A program made the position numbers and the translations under genes. Under the pieces are notes generated by a model. The model was not told where the DNA came from. It searched no databases and worked only from the letters and a program-made list of their open reading frames with translations. Positions 48,399 through 56,314 of a DNA stretch of 60,283 bases are shown in pieces. Source of the stretch: Enterobacterales bacterium (GTDB lineage: Bacteria; Pseudomonadota; Gammaproteobacteria; Enterobacterales; Enterobacteriaceae); the NCBI GenBank assembly GCA_003864575.1, contig BHES01000005.1, forward strand, positions 1 to 60,283, written 5' to 3'. Each line of letters begins with the position of its first letter. The first letter of the stretch is position 1.

Positions 48399-49742
48399 AT
48401 GGGTGAAACTCTGCTGGTAAAAACGCTGGACGCTGACTGGTTTGCTGGCCATCTACAGGACCGTTCGATGCGCGGTATTGCGCTTGAAACCGCGGCGATG
48501 ATCCGCTCAGGCACGATTGAGATTGGCGCCCATTTACCGGCGGTCCGTGAACTCGCGCTGGCATTGGGCGTGAGCCCGGCGACGGTTTCCGCTGCATGGG
48601 GCCAGTTGCGCCGCCAGAAAGTGATTGCAGGGCGCGGACGCAACGGCGTCTGGGTGTGCGGCGATACGCTCTCCCCCCGCCCGGCACGGTTTGAAAAAAT
48701 CGGTAACTTCGGCGATCACATCATTGCCGATCTGGCGTTGTCATCCCCGGATCCTGCCCTATTGCCCGATCTGCGCGCTGCGCTACAGGCTGGCGTGACT
48801 GCCGATAACCTCAACAGCTATCAACGGGAAGCCATCGCTCCGGCGTTGCTCGACGCCGTCAAACCCAGCTGGCCTTACGAAGCAGGCGCTTTTATGTCGG
48901 CAGATGGCGGCTTTGATGGAATGAACCTGACGTTGCAAACCCTGCTGATGCAGGGCTCAGTTGTGGCTATTGAAGACCCGACCGCCACCCGCCTGCTGGA
49001 TATGCTCGACAATCTGGGCGCGCAGGTGCTGGCGGTAGAATGTGATGAGTTCGGGCCGATACCCGAATCGTTGCAGATGGCGCTGGCGAAAAAACCCTCC
49101 GCCTTCATCTATCAACCGCGTACCCATTCGCACTGCGGTCATGCGCTGAATGCAGAACGTTATGCCGCGCTGGCGGAGATCCTCAGCCACAGCAATACGT
49201 TGATCATCGAAGACGATGGCATCGGCCAGCTCTCTTGCGAGAAGCCGATCAGCATGGGCAGCGTACTGCCGCTGCGCACCATTCATGTCCGTTCTTATTC
49301 CAAAGCCTACGGGCCGGATCTGCGCCTGGGCGTGATCTCGAGCTCAGAGGATTTGATCAAACAGATCACATCCTTCCGCAATTTCGGTGCAGGCTGGTCG
49401 AGCCGTATTTTGCAGCAGGCGTTGGCGTATCTGATTAACGATGAAAAAACGCAGGAAGGGATCGAGCTCGCCAAACGGGTATATGCACAACGTCGCAAGG
49501 CGCTGTCGGATGCATTGAAAATTCGCGGTGTGAACATTCCTCACCGTGACGGACTGGCAATGCTGATCCCTGTGCCGTCCGAGCAATTTGCTCTGGTCAC
49601 TCTGGCAGCAAGGGGCATTGCCGTCCTGCCCGGCGAACGTAGCCGTGTCGGACCGGGTCAATTTATCCGCGTCAGTACGTCGCAACTTAAGGCTGAGCAG
49701 GTCGATATTATCGCCGACGCCATTGTGCTGGCCCTCGGCTAA
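48399..49742 (+). CDS. MocR-family PLP-dependent regulator
   Basis: The 447-residue product has an N-terminal GntR winged helix (about 15-80, LPAVRELALALGVSPATVSAAW) joined to a type I aminotransferase fold (about 105-447). The PLP Lys is in SYSKAYGPDLRLG, preceded by the D and Y region EDDGIGQLS. MocR proteins sense an amino compound through PLP and activate divergent genes. Here the divergent target is the binding-fold protein and ybeM, plus possibly the ABC importer, so the signal may be the substrate of these. ATG at 48399 follows AAAGGCG. It converges on the GNAT gene with a 2-base gap. Confidence 0.9.
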   Translation: MGETLLVKTLDADWFAGHLQDRSMRGIALETAAMIRSGTIEIGAHLPAVRELALALGVSPATVSAAWGQLRRQKVIAGRGRNGVWVCGDTLSPRPARFEKIGNFGDHIIADLALSSPDPALLPDLRAALQAGVTADNLNSYQREAIAPALLDAVKPSWPYEAGAFMSADGGFDGMNLTLQTLLMQGSVVAIEDPTATRLLDMLDNLGAQVLAVECDEFGPIPESLQMALAKKPSAFIYQPRTHSHCGHALNAERYAALAEILSHSNTLIIEDDGIGQLSCEKPISMGSVLPLRTIHVRSYSKAYGPDLRLGVISSSEDLIKQITSFRNFGAGWSSRILQQALAYLINDEKTQEGIELAKRVYAQRRKALSDALKIRGVNIPHRDGLAMLIPVPSEQFALVTLAARGIAVLPGERSRVGPGQFIRVSTSQLKAEQVDIIADAIVLALG

Positions 49743-49744
49743 GG

Positions 49745-50179
49745 TTAGTGGCTCCGTTTGAGCTTCTTAATCAGGTATTTCGGGGAATCTTCATAACCGG
49801 CGCGGTCATAAAATTGATGCGCCCTGACCCGGCGAGTATGGCTGTGGACCTCCATTCGGTCGCAGCCACGTACCATTGATAGACGTTCGGCTTCGTCCAC
49901 CAGTTGCTGACCGATGCCACCACCGCGGCTGTTGCTGCTGACACACAGATAGCTGATGCGGCAGAACTCACCCGCCAGCGCAATCTGCGGGATAAAATGC
50001 AGAGAAATAAACCCGAGGACTTCCCCCTGCTCCTCGGCCACCAGCAAGCGACTATCAAGATTGGCCGCCATGGCAACGATGCGTTCTGCCACTTCAGACT
50101 CAGCAGTCGGATAGTCCAGATCCTCCAACAACTGGCTAACCCTCGCCGCATCCCCGACTATCGCATCACGTATTAACAT
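49745..50179 (-). CDS. GNAT-family N-acetyltransferase
   Basis: This small cytoplasmic acetyltransferase of 144 residues has the acetyl-CoA motif A, ISYLCVSSNSRGGGIGQQLVDEAE near 75-98 (with the R/Q-x2-G-x-G/A loop RGGGIG), and motif B around HQFYDRAGYEDSP near 119-131. The substrate is unknown. It is transcribed away from crcB and converges on mocR; no terminator lies between it and mocR. Confidence 0.85.
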   Translation of the reverse strand: MLIRDAIVGDAARVSQLLEDLDYPTAESEVAERIVAMAANLDSRLLVAEEQGEVLGFISLHFIPQIALAGEFCRISYLCVSSNSRGGGIGQQLVDEAERLSMVRGCDRMEVHSHTRRVRAHQFYDRAGYEDSPKYLIKKLKRSH

Positions 50180-50254
50180 CTGGTTTCCTTAATAATTTCT
50201 GACGTCTGTCCGGGACGCTACAAATTATTGCCCCGGCCGTGTAACATTCATCGG

Positions 50255-50335
50255 CACGCGATGGAGATGACATTCCTCCGAAACCGCCTTTACCGGCTAA
50301 TGATGTCTACGCAATCTCATTGAGAGGTTCGTAGC
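50255..50335 (+). promoter_or_regulatory. Fluoride riboswitch (crcB motif)
   Basis: The aptamer reads GGAGATGACATTCCTCC (50263-50279), then AACCGCC and GGCTAATGATGTCTAC (to 50310), matching the crcB-motif consensus of a GGNGATG...TTCNCC stem, AACCGC pseudoknot strand and GGCTNATG...CTAC end. A second hairpin CTACG ... CGTAG (50307-50334) just after it may be the expression platform. It lies upstream of crcB, its known partner gene, and should raise CrcB when fluoride binds. Confidence 0.88.
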
Positions 50336-50384
50336 ATGACACCGGGACCTTTCTGAATACCCTTCAAACTTACGAAAGGCTTTT

Positions 50385-50768
50385 ATGTTTAGCACACTAC
50401 TTGCAGTATTTATTGGCGGCGGTCTGGGCAGCGTTGCCCGTTGGTATGTCAGCATTAAAATGAACGGGATGACGCCGGTTCTGCCCGTCGGTACGTTGAC
50501 CGTTAACCTGGTCGGCGCCTTTATCATCGGGCTGGGTATTGCCATTTTCAATCGTCTGAACCACCTTGATCCGGTGTGGAAGCTGTTGCTGACCACCGGT
50601 TTCTGCGGCGGACTGACCACCTTCTCCACCTTCTCGCTGGAAGTGGTGTATATGTTGCAGGACGGCCGTTTTGCCGCTGCCCTGCTAAACCTGTTCCTGA
50701 ACCTGGCAGGATCGCTGGCCATGACATTGCTGGCCTTTATGCTGGTGAGCTGGTTTACCGCGCACTAA
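50385..50768 (+). CDS. crcB: Fluoride channel Fluc/CrcB
   Basis: This inner-membrane dual-topology fluoride channel removes F- from the cytoplasm. The 127-residue product has four membrane helices and the family motifs [13 protein letters not shown] near 11-23, [12 protein letters not shown] near 37-48 (pore Asn) and [13 protein letters not shown] near 69-81 (Phe box). AAGG precedes ATG at 50385. It is controlled by the riboswitch immediately upstream. Confidence 0.97.
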   Translation: MFSTLLAVFIGGGLGSVARWYVSIKMNGMTPVLPVGTLTVNLVGAFIIGLGIAIFNRLNHLDPVWKLLLTTGFCGGLTTFSTFSLEVVYMLQDGRFAAALLNLFLNLAGSLAMTLLAFMLVSWFTAH

Positions 50769-50780
50769 TGTTAAAGAGAG

Positions 50781-50815
50781 ACGATGCCTTTTTTATGACA
50801 AAGGCATCGTTTAAT
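50781..50815 (+). terminator. Hairpin after crcB
   Basis: The 10-bp stem ACGATGCCTT / AAGGCATCGT with inner T-A extension lies 12 bases after the crcB stop. The following TTAATT is only weakly T-rich. Confidence 0.6.
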
Positions 50816-50931
50816 TAAATTTTGTGAGATAAATCCGTCGTTTCCCGCGAATTCTCCCATCGTCTTAATGTTTCCTTCATTTTTAAACTTCATACTGCCT
50901 GGCATATATCGTGAATTCGCCGGAGCCTATT

Positions 50932-51027
50932 ATGTTCTCAATGCCCAAAACCCCTATCGAAATGCTGCTTGTGTCGCTGTGCATTCTTACGGCAGCCGCT
51001 TTCCTGCACGCCTATTTCGCGGGCTGA
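50932..51027 (+). CDS. Unrecognised 31-residue membrane peptide
   Basis: A 32-codon ORF starts at ATG 50932, six to seven bases after a good CGGAG ribosome site, and ends at TGA 51025-51027. The peptide starts MFSMPKTPIE, has a hydrophobic helix of about 20 residues (MLLVSLCILTAAAFLHAYF) and ends AG. This is the shape of enteric single-pass small proteins. TATATC-type promoter elements lie at about 50905. It sits between crcB and a TetR gene. I do not recognise the family; chance origin is possible. Confidence 0.5.
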   Translation: MFSMPKTPIEMLLVSLCILTAAAFLHAYFAG

Positions 51028-51092
51028 TCTTCCCTCTTTGACTGCCGCGCTTTCACAGCGTAAGCCCTACGGCTCTGCGCTGCGTTTTCAGA

Positions 51093-51137
51093 TTTACCTC
51101 TTGCATCCCACGCCCTATACTTGAGAATGAACGTTCA
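51093..51137 (+). promoter_or_regulatory. tetR-type promoter with self-operator
   Basis: TTTACC, 17 bases, then TATACT (51116-51121) form a promoter. The perfect palindrome TGAACGTTCA (51128-51137) covers the expected transcription start, so the TetR protein encoded at 51179 probably represses itself. Confidence 0.65.
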
Positions 51138-51178
51138 CACCCAACGTGTAACGCATAACCTCAGGTCATCAAACGCTG

Positions 51179-51832
51179 ATGCTTCATCCTCAGGACAGTA
51201 AAGAACAGCGCATCTGCGCCAGACGCGATCAGATTATCGCCGCTTCGCGTCTTTGCTTTCGTAAACATGGGTTTCACGGTGCAGGCATGGCTGAAATAGC
51301 CAAAATGTCGCAACTCAGCGTCGGGCAAATTTACCGTTACTTCGCCAATAAAGACGCGATCATCGAAGAGATCGTACGACGTATCGTGTTTAAGAAAATC
51401 CGTATGATGACGGGCAGCGCCCATAACCTGCAACACATGGCCGAAAACCTCGCCCACCGGCGCTTTGGCGGCCCTACCATTGAACCGCCAGACGCCGCCT
51501 GCCCTGAACTGAGCGAGGAGCAGATGGACATCGACCATGCCCTGAGGCTGGAAGTGGCAGCTGAAGCCACCCGCAATCCCGTGGTGGAGCAGATCTGGCG
51601 TGATGCTGAAAGCCAGTTGTTTAATGAAGCCAAAGCCATGTTGGCAAGAAGCTATCCTCATCTGTCAGACAGCGAACTCACCGCCCGGGTTGAAATGATG
51701 GCGGTGATTTGCGAAGGCACTGCGTTTCGTCGCCTGACGACCCTGCATGCCGACCCCAACAAGCTAGATGCCCTTTATGACCAACTGTTCAGTCAGCTGT
51801 TTCACCCTGTAACGCCGTCATCAACATCCTAA
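51179..51832 (+). CDS. TetR/AcrR-family regulator
   Basis: This 217-residue dimeric repressor has the N-terminal TetR DNA-binding domain (about 14-60, with GFHGAGMAEIAKMSQLSVGQIYRYFANKD as helix-turn-helix and following helix). The helical C-terminal ligand domain is of unknown type, and it is rich in acidic residues near 100-120. The ribosome site before ATG 51179 is poor. An operator-like palindrome overlaps its promoter. No efflux pump or enzyme gene is adjacent; possible targets are the 31-residue membrane peptide gene upstream or distant genes. Confidence 0.85.
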   Translation: MLHPQDSKEQRICARRDQIIAASRLCFRKHGFHGAGMAEIAKMSQLSVGQIYRYFANKDAIIEEIVRRIVFKKIRMMTGSAHNLQHMAENLAHRRFGGPTIEPPDAACPELSEEQMDIDHALRLEVAAEATRNPVVEQIWRDAESQLFNEAKAMLARSYPHLSDSELTARVEMMAVICEGTAFRRLTTLHADPNKLDALYDQLFSQLFHPVTPSSTS

Positions 51833-51904
51833 ACATCGCTATGACATGGCGCTGAAGCGTAAATACTCAGTTGCTGAATAATTGCACTGCATGTTGTACA
51901 GCAC

Positions 51905-51931
51905 AAAAAAAACCCGCATCAGCGGGTTTTT
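51905..51931. terminator. Bidirectional terminator, cspE / tetR
   Basis: AAAACCCGC / GCGGGTTTT with loop ATCA has A-run and T-run on its sides and ends cspE leftwards and the TetR gene rightwards. Confidence 0.9.
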
Positions 51932-51947
51932 CAAAATTTGGCGAGAG

Positions 51948-52157
51948 TTAAATAGGTTTAACGTCAGCAGCCGATGGACCTTTAGCGCCCTGTGTGATTT
52001 CGAACTCAACACGTTGGCCTTCAGCGAGGGTTTTGAAACCGCTGCTGGCAATAGCAGAGAAATGAACAAAAACATCTTTGCTACCATCTTCAGGGGTAAT
52101 GAAACCAAAACCTTTAGATTCATTGAACCACTTAACGCTACCTGTAATCTTAGACAT
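51948..52157 (-). CDS. cspE: Cold-shock-family RNA chaperone CspE
   Basis: This 69-residue OB-fold protein binds single-stranded nucleic acid and melts hairpins (antitermination, mRNA stability). RNP1 is KGFGFIT near 15-21 and RNP2 is VFVHF near 29-33. The sequence is nearly the same as E. coli CspE/CspC, and position after crcB favours cspE. AAGGTAAG-type ribosome site precedes ATG. The 168-base upstream gap holds its promoter and leader. Confidence 0.93.
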   Translation of the reverse strand: MSKITGSVKWFNESKGFGFITPEDGSKDVFVHFSAIASSGFKTLAEGQRVEFEITQGAKGPSAADVKPI

Positions 52158-52325
52158 CTAACTTACCTTTACGTGAATGAACGGCACAGAACGTGTGTCC
52201 ATTACAGTACAGCAACAGATTCAGCTTTTGTCCAGAATTCCAATTGCAATAAGCGATAAACCTCTCACTCTTCCGGCTTGTACGATAATTCCTACTGTAA
52301 AAACGCACTCAAAGACCATAAAGAA

Positions 52326-53108
52326 TCAGAAAAATGAGTCGTCATCATTGCTGAAATCATCGGAACTGTCGTCGTTATCGCCGAAACCAAAACCTGCATT
52401 GTCGTTGTTATCGCGCAAAGAAGCGTCCTGCCAGTCCGGCTGACCGCTGTCAAAATTTTGCTGCTGGAAATCATTATTGCCGAGGAAGCCGGTGTCGTTC
52501 GGATCCAAATTCTGCACCGGCGGCTCTTCGATAATGTTCACAATTTCCTGCGGCTGGCTCTGATGGAACATGCCGGTCAGCATATCGGCCAGTACCACAC
52601 CTCCCGCAACACCCGCGGCGGTGCGTAATGCGCTGCCAAGGAAGCCCGGCTGTTGCGGCGCTGCCTGCTGTGGCGCGGCTTGTTGCTGATAGGGCTGCTG
52701 CTGATACTGTTGTTGCGGCTGAGCATTCCGGTTATCCCATCCGCCGGTGCCCGGAATCGGCTGGCTGCCCGCATTGCCCTGTGGGGCGGCATGTGACGTG
52801 TTCTGCGCTGATGTTCCGCCACCAAACAGCCCGGCCAGGAACCCGCTGCTCGACGGTCGCGCGTTTTTGGCCTGCTCCTGCAACTGCTCAATTTGCTGTT
52901 GCTGCGCCTGCACCTGCTGATTCAGCTTGGTCAGCGCGGCTTCCTGAATAATCATCGCCTGCGCCATATAATACGGGGCCGACGGCTGCTTAGTGATACA
53001 AGCCTGAATGACACGTTCTGCCTCAGCGTCACGCGGTGCCGTTACCGACTCCGCTTGTTGCAGACGGCTAAAAAGACCTTCGATTAAACGCTGTTCTTCG
53101 GATTGCAT
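52326..53108 (-). CDS. DUF2076 protein with Gln-rich and acidic tails
   Basis: This 260-residue protein lacks a signal peptide. Residues 1-85 form a helical and coiled-coil part (QQVQAQQQQIEQLQEQAK), the conserved core of DUF2076. Residues 85-150 are Gly/Gln/Pro-rich with repeated PQQQYQQQPYQQQ blocks. A short hydrophobic Gly/Ala stretch at about 155-175 (GSALRTAAGVAGGVVLADMLTG) is followed by a NPN/D-rich acidic end rich in Asn/Asp/Phe. The function is unknown. AAGGTGAA precedes ATG at 53108. It is monocistronic. Confidence 0.8.
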   Translation of the reverse strand: MQSEEQRLIEGLFSRLQQAESVTAPRDAEAERVIQACITKQPSAPYYMAQAMIIQEAALTKLNQQVQAQQQQIEQLQEQAKNARPSSSGFLAGLFGGGTSAQNTSHAAPQGNAGSQPIPGTGGWDNRNAQPQQQYQQQPYQQQAAPQQAAPQQPGFLGSALRTAAGVAGGVVLADMLTGMFHQSQPQEIVNIIEEPPVQNLDPNDTGFLGNNDFQQQNFDSGQPDWQDASLRDNNDNAGFGFGDNDDSSDDFSNDDDSFF

Positions 53109-53353
53109 AAATTCACCTTGTCGATGTATGTTGCTCCGCCATCAGGGCTTTCGCGTACAAAAAACATCACAAAAGCGCGCACCATGCGGGAATCTACCGA
53201 TCACACTAAACCAAATAGTTACCAGGATGAATTAACCGAGTGTCAACAAATGTGATCGCTGTAAATAACCTGGCTGGAACAATACGGGCGGGACAGACAT
53301 GTGAGGATAACTCTGCCTGCCGGGGAGGCAGACAGAGGGTATCAGCGTGGTGG

Positions 53354-54484
53354 TTACTTCGCTTCTGACCAGCCGAAAATAAATGCGGTGTCCGGCAGGT
53401 CAGTATAATTACGCACCAGATCATGGTAGGTTTTAGCCGGATCCAAGTCTTTAAACTGCTGCGGATAGATAAATTTCGCCAGATATTCCATACCGACAAT
53501 ATTGTACGGATGGTTATAGAACTGGTGATAAACACCGTAGGCGCGTTTGTTCGTCACGGCGGAGATTTGCGCGATGCCATTACGCGCCAGCAGCGCCTGA
53601 CCTTCGCGATCTACGCTTGCCTGATCGGCACCGTAACCCAGCGGCAGAATATGTGACACGCTGCCGTTAGACGGGCGGGCAGAGCCAGTCATGATGTAGG
53701 CATCAGGCTTCATGCTGATGACTTTTTCCAGCGACACATCACCGGAAGCCCCCGGCAGCAGGTCAGTCCCGATATTATCGGCACCGACGGCTTTCACCAG
53801 TTTGCCCCAGCCGGAATCACCGTGCGTGAAGCAGCAGGAGTCAGAACGCCCGGCAATCGCTTCGATAAACACCTTAGGCTTCGGGTTCACCGACGCCACA
53901 ACCTGCTGAATATGCTGATAGTGCTCGTTATAGAATTTACTGTAAGCCTGCGCATTTTTTTCCTGATTCAGCACTTTACCCAATAGCTCAATGCTGGGGG
54001 CGGTGTTTTTCGCCGGGTCACGTTCGTAATCCACAAACAGCACCGGAATGTTTAGCGCGCTGAGTTTGTCCAGTACGCCCGCCTCTTTCAGTGAATCTTT
54101 TGCCCGCAGCTGCGCCACCATCAGATCCGGCTTTTGCGCGATCACGGTTTCGAGATCAACCTGTCCTTTGTCGTTAAATCCCATATCCAGAATTTTGGCA
54201 GAATCAGGCCATTTGCTTTTCAGCATGTCCCACGTACCGCTGTCGGTTTTTTTCAGCAGGTTGTTCCACGCCACGACGTGCTGGAACGGGTTGGCCTTAT
54301 CCAGTACCGCCAGCGAAAGGATATCGCGGCCATCTTGCAAAATAATGCGCTGTGGCGCTTTGGCGAACGTCAGTTTCTGGCCATCAAGGTCAGTGACGTT
54401 CAGCGGATACGTGGTGGCGAAACTGGCAAAAGTGGTCGCCATCAGGCCAGCCACGGAGAGCACACGAGCGGTATTCTTCAGCAT
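53354..54484 (-). CDS. Iron-siderophore-type ABC substrate-binding protein
   Basis: This 376-residue periplasmic protein has a Sec signal (about 1-28) and a class III (FecB/FepB, COG0614) binding fold. The first lobe starts PQRIILQDGRDILSLAVLD, followed by the long alpha-helical backbone and second lobe (SDSCCFTHGDSGWGKLVKAVGADNIG near 195-220). ATG at 54484 is used; an upstream TTG at 54499 is in frame. A Fur box lies about 35-50 bases upstream, so it should be made under iron limitation. No permease, ATPase or TonB receptor is adjacent, so it is an orphan subunit in this window. The ligand is unknown. Confidence 0.85.
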   Translation of the reverse strand: MLKNTARVLSVAGLMATTFASFATTYPLNVTDLDGQKLTFAKAPQRIILQDGRDILSLAVLDKANPFQHVVAWNNLLKKTDSGTWDMLKSKWPDSAKILDMGFNDKGQVDLETVIAQKPDLMVAQLRAKDSLKEAGVLDKLSALNIPVLFVDYERDPAKNTAPSIELLGKVLNQEKNAQAYSKFYNEHYQHIQQVVASVNPKPKVFIEAIAGRSDSCCFTHGDSGWGKLVKAVGADNIGTDLLPGASGDVSLEKVISMKPDAYIMTGSARPSNGSVSHILPLGYGADQASVDREGQALLARNGIAQISAVTNKRAYGVYHQFYNHPYNIVGMEYLAKFIYPQQFKDLDPAKTYHDLVRNYTDLPDTAFIFGWSEAK

Positions 54485-54517
54485 TTTTTTACCCGGCAAT
54501 GAGAATTAAACAGAAAT

Positions 54518-54536
54518 GATTTTGAGAACCATTATC
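54518..54536 (-). promoter_or_regulatory. Fur box
   Basis: Read leftwards, GATAATGGTTCTCAAAATC matches the 19-bp Fur consensus at 14 positions, with the GATAATG half intact. It lies upstream of the siderophore-type binding protein gene. Confidence 0.7.
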
Positions 54537-54736
54537 AAATAATAATGGGATCATAAACAAGGAGGGATTCGCAGAGCAATATTTTTTGGACATAAAATGT
54601 TGATAAAGCATGTCCGAATATAAATTCGGTGTGGCGTGGCTCAGCCCGGTTGGCAATTTGAGAGCGTCAATATTGGCTCCTTTCGCGTTAACCGGACTGA
54701 GTTTTCCTGAGTTGTTCGACGCAGCAGAACGGCGAT

Positions 54737-56275
54737 TTATCCCGCCTTGATTTCAGTACGTATCGCCTTTCGGGTGGCATTTCCGCCCCACACTTCCTGA
54801 TACTCATACCCGGTCAACTCTTTGATCACCTTCTGGCATTCCGGCGTGCAGTCTTGCAAATTGCCACCGAGTTTCAGACGGGCGACTTCCTGAATCAGCA
54901 TTTTGTGGGTTTCACGCGTCAGTTTGAATTTGAATGTCATGTAAAAACTGACGGCCAGCAGTGCGGCGGTGGCGAAGACCAGCAGACCGATAATCGCATC
55001 CAGCGCGCTATCTGGCTGTACGCCCTGCCCTTTAACGAAACCGCTCTCCTGCAAAACGATGCCAATCAACATAATTGCCAGCGCGACAGTGCTTTTACGC
55101 GTCAGCACCATGACGCCGGCGAAAATCCCTTCGCGACGTTTTTTGGTGACGATCTCATCGACGTCAGGAATAAAGCTGTAGATATTCCAGGGAATATAAT
55201 AAAGCCCGGCGCGGGCGAACCCGAATATGGCGAATACGGCTGAGAACAACAGAACAGACACCGCCATTTCGGAGATATAGACGTAGAATAAAAAAGCCAA
55301 CACGCAGAAAATAATACCATATGCCAGACGTAGCGCGCCCGAGGGCGTCATATTCAGTTTGGCGAGCAACATCATAAAACCAAAAGTCGAAGGCACGGAC
55401 GCCAAAGCGGCAATGGTTAAATAACCGGATACCGCCGATGCATCAAGATGTAATCCGTACACCACATAATAAGTAAATACGGCACCGAAAACATCCAGAG
55501 CGGTAAATGAAAAGATATAGATAATAATATGCTGACGGAACATGCGAATTTTGAAAGAAGAAAGGAGATCGATAACCAGACTTTTTAAATGATGCCAGAG
55601 ATTACCGCGACCAGCGCTAACCGGTTCTGGTTCAAACTCTTCCCGCACGTCTTTGGCTTCCCAGGTACACATCCAGGTGGTGAATACGGCGATGCAAAAA
55701 ATACAGGCGAAAATGATGCCGGTATAGGTGTAAGTCATAGGATTATCTTTTCCGGTGAACTGCATCAGTACGCCGGGAATGGACACCGCCAGCAGGCCGC
55801 CGAGCTGGGAGCAAATCATGCGAACGCCCGACAGCCGGGTGCGTTCACTGAAACGGTTGGTCATTTCTGAAGAGAGCGTTTCCCAGGGGACCAGCACCAT
55901 CGCCGACAGCAGCTCGATAGAAAGATAGGTGCCCAGATAATACCAATAGCTCATGTCGGTCACCCAAACCAACGCGTACAGAAACATCATCGGCGCACTG
56001 ATCAGCAGAAAGAACCGACGGCGGCCAAATTTTTTCCCAAGCCAGGTATTGGCGAAGTTATCGGTGATATAACCCATGATCGGACTTAATATGGCGTCAA
56101 TCACCCGGGCGATAGCAAATATTGAACCGGCTTCTAAAACAGACAATCCACAATAGGTGGTATAAAAGAATAATAACCAGGTGCCAATGACGGCAAATGC
56201 ACCGCCACCAAATAAATCTGTCACGCCATATCCTATGGCTGTGCCGTAACCAACTCTGCGTTCAGTAGGTTTCAT
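54737..56275 (-). CDS. GPH-family sugar:cation symporter (MFS)
   Basis: This inner-membrane transporter of 512 residues has twelve predicted helices. The glycoside-pentoside-hexuronide family marks are YGVTDLFGGG near 16-25, the DAILSPIMGYITDN loop near 60-73 and the KKFGRRRFFLL loop near 81-91. The second half has the TLSSEMTNRFSERTRLSG loop. A C-terminal cytoplasmic tail of about 60 residues is longer than in simple members. It is the last gene of a leftward operon with three Gfo/Idh/MocA oxidoreductases, 39 bases after the preceding stop. It probably brings in the sugar or glycoside that these enzymes oxidise. Confidence 0.9.
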   Translation of the reverse strand: MKPTERRVGYGTAIGYGVTDLFGGGAFAVIGTWLLFFYTTYCGLSVLEAGSIFAIARVIDAILSPIMGYITDNFANTWLGKKFGRRRFFLLISAPMMFLYALVWVTDMSYWYYLGTYLSIELLSAMVLVPWETLSSEMTNRFSERTRLSGVRMICSQLGGLLAVSIPGVLMQFTGKDNPMTYTYTGIIFACIFCIAVFTTWMCTWEAKDVREEFEPEPVSAGRGNLWHHLKSLVIDLLSSFKIRMFRQHIIIYIFSFTALDVFGAVFTYYVVYGLHLDASAVSGYLTIAALASVPSTFGFMMLLAKLNMTPSGALRLAYGIIFCVLAFLFYVYISEMAVSVLLFSAVFAIFGFARAGLYYIPWNIYSFIPDVDEIVTKKRREGIFAGVMVLTRKSTVALAIMLIGIVLQESGFVKGQGVQPDSALDAIIGLLVFATAALLAVSFYMTFKFKLTRETHKMLIQEVARLKLGGNLQDCTPECQKVIKELTGYEYQEVWGGNATRKAIRTEIKAG

Positions 56276-56314
56276 TTTTATTATCCTGTGAATGTAGGGT
56301 TATTATTAAATTAT

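Noticed and set aside
53312-53332. Terminator after the siderophore-type binding protein gene
   Set aside because: TCTGCCT/AGGCAGA pairs well, but the leftward side lacks a T-run, so evidence is too weak to list.
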